Shown here: piece after piece, positions 16,679-21,237 of the stretch
Numbering within the stretch: the stretch's first letter is position 1
Layout: each line of letters begins with the position of its first letter
Source: an uncultured Collinsella sp.
GTDB taxonomy: Bacteria > Actinomycetota > Coriobacteriia > Coriobacteriales > Coriobacteriaceae
DNA length: 21,237 bases
Assembly (NCBI GenBank): GCA_902489965.1
Contig: CABUCA010000037.1
Coordinates: 1-21,237 of the forward strand
Reading direction: 5' to 3'
Made by a program: the position numbers and the translations under genes
The notes under the pieces: model-generated
What the model was told of the DNA's origin: nothing
The model's input: only the letters and a program-made list of their open reading frames with translations
Database searches by the model: none

Positions 16679-17826
16679 TGGCTGAGGCTTTAGAGGTAAC
16701 GCCCGCCGAGCTGGACGCGTTTGCGGACCGGCTCGGCGAGGTCGAGTCGTATCTCCATTTGGACGAAAAGCGCACGCGCGTGACTGAGCTCGAGGCTAAA
16801 AGCGTGGCCCCCGGCTTTTGGGATGATGCCGACGCTGCCCGTGCCACCATGGAGGAGATCGCGCGCACCAAGGAAGATATCGCTGCCGTGGACACCGCGC
16901 GCGGCGAGCTTTCCGATGCCCGCGCCGCGCTGGAGCTTGCCGAGGAGATGGGGGATGACCCCGACGCCGCTGCATTGCGCGAGGAAGCTGCCGCTACGGC
17001 AGAGCGCCTTGCCCGTGCCATCGACGAGCTTGAGCTTTCGAGCTGGTTTACCGGTGAGTTCGATCACGGCGATGCCATTGTGACCATCAAGCCCGGACAG
17101 GGTGGTCTGGAGGCCCAGGACTGGACCTTCATGCTCTTTAAGATGTACATGAAGTACTGCCAGCGTCGCGGCTGGAAGGTCACCATCAACGACTGTCCCG
17201 CGGCCGAGGTCATCGGCATCGACCGCGCTACCTTTACCGTCGAGGGCAAGGACGCATTCGGCATGCTGCGCGCCGAGGCCGGCGTCCACCGCTTGGTGCG
17301 CATTAGCCCCACCGACGACAAGAAGCGCCGCCAGACCACGTTTGCCGGCGTCGAGGTCATCCCCGTGCTACCCGATGATATCGACATCGAGATCAGTCCT
17401 GATGACATCCGCGTGGACGTGTACCACGCGAGTGGCCCGGGCGGTCAGGGCGTCAACACCACCGACTCCGCCGTGCGCGTGACGCATTTCCCCAGCGGCA
17501 TTGTGGTTACCTGCCAAAATGAGCGCAGCCAGATCCAGAACAAGGCCGCGTGCATGCAGATCCTCAAGGCTCGTCTGTACGAGATTGAGCTCGAGAAGCG
17601 CGCCGAGGCGCTCGATGAGATCCGCGGACCCAAGACCACGATTGGTTTTGGCAACCAGATTCGCAGCTACGTGCTCTACCCGTACCAGATGGTCAAGGAT
17701 TTACGCTCGGGTGTGGAGACCAGCAATGTCGAGGCCGTTCTTGACGATGGCGACCTGGACCCGTTTGTTATTGGCTACCATCGCTGGGCCACCGGCAACG
17801 CTGACGCGGAGACCCCGTCTGCATAA
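16678..17826 (+). CDS. prfB: Peptide chain release factor 2 with an SPT tripeptide
   Basis: The 382-aa protein terminates translation at UGA and UAA. The GGQ catalytic loop is intact (SGPGGQGVNTTDSAVR, Gly255-Gly256-Gln257). RF2-type features are the AGVHRLVRISP segment, RRQTTFAGVEV, and the C-terminal QIRSYVLYPYQMVKDLR. The codon-recognition tripeptide, however, reads Ser210-Pro211-Thr212 where RF2 normally has SPF; RF1 has PxT. The codon at 17312-17314 is ACC, so no frameshift or ambiguity. The gene is a single frame: the +1 programmed frameshift found near codon 25 of many prfB genes is absent. It overlaps secA by one base (TAATG), so translation is probably coupled. Length is slightly above the usual 365-370 aa. 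Confidence 0.95.
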
Positions 17827-17853
17827 ACCGCCCGGTTTATGTGGAGATGGATT

Positions 17854-17880
17854 AAAACCCTCCCAGCAGGGTGGTTTTGT
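17854..17880 (+). terminator. Terminator-like hairpin 1 after prfB
   Basis: AAAACC (17854-17859) pairs with GGTTTT (17873-17878) around a C/G-rich middle. A compact hairpin, ATAAACC/GGTTTAT (17823-17840), also overlaps the prfB stop codon but lacks a T-run. Confidence 0.5.
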
Positions 17881-17889
17881 ATCCAGAGC

Positions 17890-17914
17890 AAACCCTGCGC
17901 AGGGGTGGTTTTTG
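17890..17914 (+). terminator. Terminator-like hairpin 2 after prfB
   Basis: AAACC-CTGCGCAG-GGGT-GGTTTTT spans 17890-17913. It has nearly the same outline as hairpin 1 (ACCCT...AGGG.TGGTTTT.GT..TCC), so the two look like a tandem duplication. Confidence 0.55.
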
Positions 17915-17952
17915 TCCGGCGAATCGGTAGAATCGAATACAAGAAGAAGTTC

Positions 17953-17981
17953 AAAGCGCATCCGTTTGGGTGCGCTTTTTT
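17953..17981 (+). terminator. Strong terminator-shaped hairpin directly before yitT-type gene
   Basis: AAAGCGCATCC (17953-17963) pairs with GGGTGCGCTTT (17968-17978) around GTTT, with an unbroken T-run to 17981. The ribosome site GAGGGAGG (17982-17989) begins at the very next base. A TAGAAT box (17928-17933) upstream could start transcription into it. It may be the last of three terminators after prfB or an attenuator of the next gene. Confidence 0.65.
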
Positions 17982-17993
17982 GAGGGAGGCAGC

Positions 17994-18884
17994 ATGGCAT
18001 ATCGTCTGGACATCAAGCGCATTCTTTCGATGAACTTCTTTCACGACCTGCCCCAGATCATGTTGGGGTGCGCTCTGGCCGCCATCGCGACCGACTTGTT
18101 TTTGATTCCCAACGGTCTTGCCGCCGGTGGTGTTACGGGCCTTGCCACCATTATCCAGGCGGTCGGCGCGGCGCGCGGCCTATCGCTTCCCGTTGGTATT
18201 CAGACGATCGTGATGAACGCCTTGCTGTTGTTGGTCGTTATGCGCGAGGGCGGCATGTTCTACGTGGTGCAGACCGCGACGGGCTTTGTGCTGCTGGGCT
18301 TCTTTACCGATCTGTTCGCCCCGTTTGTAGCACCTCTGGCGGATGCGGACCTGATGCTCCCTGCCATGTGGGGCGGCATTATTACGGGCATCGGTTACGG
18401 CATGGTGTTGCGCGCCGGCGCCAACACCGGCGGCTCGGACACGATTGGCCAAATCATCTCGCGTAACACCTCGCTGCCGGTGGGCTCGACCGTCATGGCG
18501 ATCGATGTTGCCGTATGCGCGCTATCGGCTCCGGTCTTTTCAATCGAAAACGCACTGTATGCAGGCCTTTCGATGGTCATTAGCGGCTACGTGATCGATG
18601 CCGTGGTCGATGGTGGCAACAAACGCCGTATGGTACTCATCATCTCGGACAAGTTCCCTGATATCGCTGCCGATATCATGTATGGCCTGGGTCGTGGTTG
18701 TACCAAGTTTAAGGCGACTGGCATGTATTCGGGTGCCGAGAAGCCAGTGGTTATGGTCATCGTGAGCCGTCGAGAGCTCAATACCCTCAAGACGATCGTG
18801 CGCGAGCGCGATCCTCATGCCATCGTGACGGTTGCCGACGTTACGGAAGCCTTCGGCGAGGGATTCAAGGACATTAGCGCGTAG
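17994..18884 (+). CDS. YitT family membrane protein (DUF161/DUF2179)
   Basis: The 296-aa protein has an N-terminal membrane region of about five to six helices (residues 22-205) with family motifs LFLIPNGLAAGGVTG (35-49) and GANTGGSDTIGQI (142-154). A C-terminal cytoplasmic DUF2179 domain (about 210-292) includes GCTKFKATGMYSGAEKPV. Function of the family is not established; transport or sensing is only a guess. The ATG at 17994 is preferred over the GTG at 17970 because GAGGGAGG ends 4 nt upstream and the GTG lies inside the terminator hairpin. It follows prfB by 167 bp that contain three terminator-like hairpins, so it is probably a separate transcript. Confidence 0.88.
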   Translation: MAYRLDIKRILSMNFFHDLPQIMLGCALAAIATDLFLIPNGLAAGGVTGLATIIQAVGAARGLSLPVGIQTIVMNALLLLVVMREGGMFYVVQTATGFVLLGFFTDLFAPFVAPLADADLMLPAMWGGIITGIGYGMVLRAGANTGGSDTIGQIISRNTSLPVGSTVMAIDVAVCALSAPVFSIENALYAGLSMVISGYVIDAVVDGGNKRRMVLIISDKFPDIAADIMYGLGRGCTKFKATGMYSGAEKPVVMVIVSRRELNTLKTIVRERDPHAIVTVADVTEAFGEGFKDISA

Positions 18885-18977
18885 GGTCGACCGCGTTCCA
18901 TCCAAAAGACGTTCACATTGATAAACCGTTTCATCAGCGGTTCTGCCTGCTAAATTGTTCAAATAGTGATAAAAACT

Positions 18978-19006
18978 CTGGTAAAGCCATCAGTTTCCAG
19001 CATAAT
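18978..19006 (+). promoter_or_regulatory. Possible transketolase promoter
   Basis: CATAAT (19001-19006) is a good -10 box 17 bp after a poor -35 (CTGGTA, 18978-18983). The interval 18885-19091 also has an AACCG/CGGTT hairpin near 18923-18942 and no gene. Confidence 0.35.
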
Positions 19007-19091
19007 GAATGACGTACGTGCATTGCGGCTGTGTTGGGATTACCTTCGGTGCCGTGCGCATTTTGTCTAATGAGGATGAAAGGAAGGCACA

Positions 19092-19922
19092 ATGAGCGAC
19101 GAAGAGCTCAAAAAGGTTGCCAACGAGGTAAGGAAGGGCATCGTCACCGGAGTGCACGCTGCCAAGTCCGGCCATCCGGGCGGTTCGCTCGGCGCTGCCG
19201 ACATCATGACCTATCTGTACTTTGAGGAAATGAACGTCGACCCGGCCGATCCCCGCAAGGCCGACCGCGATCGCTTTGTGCTCTCCAAGGGCCACTGTGC
19301 TCCGGGTCTGTACGCCGTGCTCGCCGAGCGCGGGTTCTTCCCCAAGGAGGACCTCGAGACGCTGCGTCATATCGGCAGCCACCTGCAGGGCCATCCCAAC
19401 ATGAACGACACCCCGGGCGTCGATATGTCCACCGGCTCGCTGGGCCAGGGCATCTCCGCTGCCGTGGGCATGGCGGTTGCCGCCAAGCACTGGGGTGATA
19501 CTTACCGCACGTACGCCCTGCTGGGCGATGGCGAGAGCGAGGAGGGCCAGGTCTGGGAGGCCGCCATGTTTGCCGGCAACCAGCAGCTCGATAACCTCTG
19601 CGTGATCGTTGACCACAACGGCCTGCAGATCGACGGCCCCGTCGAGGAGGTCAACGACCCCATGCCGCTCGCCGACAAGTTCCGCGCCTTTAAGTTCCAC
19701 GTGGTGGAGCTTGCCGACGGCAACGATTTCGACCAGATCCGCGCCGCCTTTGCCGAGGCCCGCGCCACCAAGGGTCAGCCGACCGCCATCATCGCCGAGA
19801 CCATGAAGGGCAAGGGCGTTTCCTTTATGGAGAACCAGGTTGGTTGGCACGGCAAGGCCCCCAACGATGAACAGTTTGAGCAGGCCATGGCAGAGCTCAC
19901 GGCCGCCGGAGAGGAGCTCTAG
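19092..19922 (+). CDS. Transketolase, N-terminal subunit
   Basis: The 276-aa subunit carries the thiamine-diphosphate PP-binding domain of a split transketolase (non-oxidative pentose phosphate pathway, transfer of two-carbon ketol units). Motifs are KSGHPGGSLGAADIM (residues 25-39), SKGHCAPGLYAVLAERG (65-81), GSLGQG (115-120) and the cofactor/Mg site GDGESEEGQVWEA with GDGE at 145-148 and Asn176. It starts 5-6 nt after AAAGGAAGG. The partner subunit begins 1 nt after the stop, so the two are cotranslated. The split form is common in archaea, Firmicutes and some actinobacteria, unlike the single-chain tktA type. Confidence 0.94.
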   Translation: MSDEELKKVANEVRKGIVTGVHAAKSGHPGGSLGAADIMTYLYFEEMNVDPADPRKADRDRFVLSKGHCAPGLYAVLAERGFFPKEDLETLRHIGSHLQGHPNMNDTPGVDMSTGSLGQGISAAVGMAVAAKHWGDTYRTYALLGDGESEEGQVWEAAMFAGNQQLDNLCVIVDHNGLQIDGPVEEVNDPMPLADKFRAFKFHVVELADGNDFDQIRAAFAEARATKGQPTAIIAETMKGKGVSFMENQVGWHGKAPNDEQFEQAMAELTAAGEEL

Positions 19923-19923
19923 G

Positions 19924-20865
19924 ATGGCAGACGTCAAGAAAATCGCCACGCGTGTAAGCTACGGCGAGGCCCTCGTCGAGCTCGCCAACGAGCACGATGA
20001 CTTTGTGGTCCTCGACGCCGACCTGGCCGCCGCCACGCAGACCGGTAAGTTTAAGGCCGCTTGCCCCGACCGCTTCTTCGATGTGGGCATCGCCGAGAGC
20101 AACCTGATGGGTGTTGCCGCCGGTATCGCGACCACCGGCCGCGTCGCCTTCGCGAGCAGCTTTGCCATGTTTGCCGCCGGCCGTGCCTTCGAGCAGGTCC
20201 GCAACTCCATCGGCTACCCGCACCTCAACGTTAAGATCGGCGCCACGCACGCCGGCATCTCGGTGGGCGAGGACGGCGCTACTCACCAGTGCTGCGAGGA
20301 TATCGCCCTGATGCGTGTCATCCCCGGCATGACCGTTATCGTCCCGGCCGATGACGTGGAGGCCCGAGCCGTGACGCGCGCCGCCTACGAGTGCGACGGC
20401 CCCGTGTACATGCGTTTCGCCCGTCTGGCCTCGCCGGTCATCAACGACCCCGAGACCTACAAGTTCGAGTTGGGTAAGGGCATTGTCATGCGCGAGGGCG
20501 CCGATGTGACCATCATCGCCTGCGGCCTGATGGTCGGCGAGGCTCTCGAGGCCGCCGAGCAGCTCGCTGCTGAGGGTATCGACGCTGAGGTCATCAACAT
20601 GCACACCATCAAGCCCATCGATGCCGACCTGATCGTCAAGAGCGCCACCAAGACCGGCCACGTCGTGACCGTCGAGGAGCACTCCGTGATCGGTGGCCTG
20701 GGCAGCGCCGTTGCCGACGTCCTGTGCGAGCAGTGCCCGACGCCGCTCAAGAAGATCGGCGTCAACGACACCTTCGGCGAGTCCGGCCCGGGTGCCGAAC
20801 TCCTGCACAAGTACGGCCTGGACGCCGCCAATATCGTGGCGACCACCAAGGAGTTCTTGGCATAA
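19924..20865 (+). CDS. Transketolase, C-terminal subunit
   Basis: The 313-aa subunit has the pyrimidine-binding and C-terminal domains. The catalytic glutamate is Glu58 in FDVGIAESN, followed by SSFAMFAAGRAFEQVRNSI, GATHAGISVGEDGATHQ with His109 and His121, and VPADDVEA. The C-terminal domain (about 190-313) includes INMHTIKPID and VEEHSVIGGLGS. The start at 19924 has GGAGAGGAG 7 nt upstream, inside the end of the N-subunit gene; an in-frame ATG further upstream lies within that gene and is rejected. It acts only as a heteromer with the N subunit. Confidence 0.94.
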   Translation: MADVKKIATRVSYGEALVELANEHDDFVVLDADLAAATQTGKFKAACPDRFFDVGIAESNLMGVAAGIATTGRVAFASSFAMFAAGRAFEQVRNSIGYPHLNVKIGATHAGISVGEDGATHQCCEDIALMRVIPGMTVIVPADDVEARAVTRAAYECDGPVYMRFARLASPVINDPETYKFELGKGIVMREGADVTIIACGLMVGEALEAAEQLAAEGIDAEVINMHTIKPIDADLIVKSATKTGHVVTVEEHSVIGGLGSAVADVLCEQCPTPLKKIGVNDTFGESGPGAELLHKYGLDAANIVATTKEFLA

Positions 20866-20889
20866 GGCAAGGCGGATCTCAAGGACTGC

Positions 20890-20925
20890 TTCGCCAGAAC
20901 TATAAAACTGTTTCGCCAGTACTAT
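20890..20925. repeat. Pair of 14-bp direct repeats
   Basis: TTCGCCAGAACTAT (20890-20903) and TTCGCCAGTACTAT (20912-20925) differ at one base and are spaced 22 bp start to start, about two helical turns. They lie between the transketolase stop and its terminator. Function unknown. Confidence 0.5.
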
Positions 20926-20935
20926 GGAAACCCGG

Positions 20936-20967
20936 CAGGGGCGCTCTCTTGGAGTGCGCCCCTGTTT
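20936..20967 (+). terminator. Transketolase operon terminator
   Basis: CAGGGGCGC (20936-20944) pairs with GCGCCCCTG (20956-20964), with an inner CTC/GAG pairing. A short TTT follows. It is 70 bp after the stop codon. Confidence 0.65.
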
Positions 20968-20969
20968 CA

Positions 20970-21034
20970 GTTGCGGTGAAATAAGGACTGATTAGACCTT
21001 TTAACTGGTAAAACAGTCCCTATTTCACCGCAAC
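20970..21034. repeat. Large palindrome of the GGGAC family
   Basis: The left arm (20970-20990, starting GTTGCGGTGAAATA and ending GGACTG) and right arm (21014-21034, starting CAGTCCC) are reverse complements at 20 of 21 positions, with a 23-nt spacer. The inner parts are the GGGAC core in both orientations, so the element is built like the repeat at 13608-13674 with a third arm sequence. Confidence 0.8.
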
Positions 21035-21156
21035 TCATGAAGACGCCCCTCAAGCACGGTCCCATCAGGAAAAAGGGCATATATCGACAAAGCGCAATTC
21101 AGACCCTTCCAGCTTTGTATATGCAGCACCTCAAGATAAACGCGGCGACCCCTTAG
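21025..21156 (-). pseudogene. Coding-like C-terminal remnant
   Basis: Between an in-frame TAA (21157-21159) and a TGA (21025-21027) the minus strand reads 43 codons. The end includes LEVLHIQSWKGLNCALSIYA and FPDGTVLEGRLHEL, which look like real protein. No ATG or ribosome site is seen. A second frame in the same stretch also looks coding-like, so this may be a frameshifted remnant or chance. The stop lies in the right arm of the palindrome 20970-21034. Confidence 0.25.
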
Positions 21157-21237
21157 TTATCGCAGGCCGGGCACAGGGTTACTCTCCAAATTTTTCCGCA
21201 GGACGGAGGAGCCCCCGCAGCGCGAAGCGCGCAGCGG
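21157..21237. other. Gene-free end of the window
   Basis: No gene is supported. The last 50 bases contain an AAATTTTT tract, TCCG/CGGA arms, and GCGC-GAA-GCGC flanked by CCGCA and AGCGG, so the segment is repeat-like. It is cut by the window edge and its full form cannot be judged. Confidence 0.3.

Noticed and set aside
17970..17993. GTG start for the YitT-type protein
   Set aside because: It lies inside the terminator stem, while the ATG at 17994 has GAGGGAGG at the right distance.

Overview
The window is about 60% G+C and reads as chromosomal DNA of a Coriobacteriia actinobacterium, most like Collinsella. That is an inference from the style of the proteins (bL31 with an Ala/Lys/Glu tail, secA directly overlapping prfB, a split transketolase) and from many GGGGAC-type palindromic intergenic repeats. 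No 16S or other decisive marker is present, so the genus is not proven.

Layout. Positions 1-5952 hold metabolic genes: adenine deaminase (+), a Cof-type HAD phosphatase (+), a second HAD phosphatase (-, convergent with the first), citrate synthase (-) and a small ACT-domain protein (-). From about 6000 to 12985 lies an accessory block: a tyrosine-recombinase remnant, an XRE regulator, a DUF2975-type membrane protein (all -), then a divergent (+) ABC-transporter cassette. The cassette has a double-module permease, an ATPase, a 43-codon ORF, a permease-ATPase fusion and what looks like the cut-off start of a further permease. From about 12990 the core genome resumes: rpmE with a structured leader, secA-prfB (overlapping), a YitT-family membrane protein and the two transketolase subunits. 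The last 370 bases hold a terminator, a large palindrome and a coding-like remnant.

How it works together. XRE and DUF2975 proteins are a recurrent pair. Here they share a 144-bp intergenic region with the transporter cassette, and a perfect TTTAACA-N5-TGTTAAA palindrome sits over the only good promoter there. The simplest reading is a self-regulated switch that may also control the transporter. The three related permease modules and two ATPases suggest one exporter or immunity-type complex with unknown substrate. The integrase remnant on one side and the truncated permease start on the other suggest that the block was acquired and is eroding.

Most worth a second look: the RF2 protein carries Ser-Pro-Thr where RF2 normally has Ser-Pro-Phe, and TGA stops occur only in the accessory cassette. 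A family of hairpin repeats with variable arms and a constant GGGGAC core recurs in at least five intergenic sites. Two inverted 45-bp copies bracket a HAD gene and supply the stop codons of both flanking genes. The rpmE leader has two hairpins with nearly the same loop.
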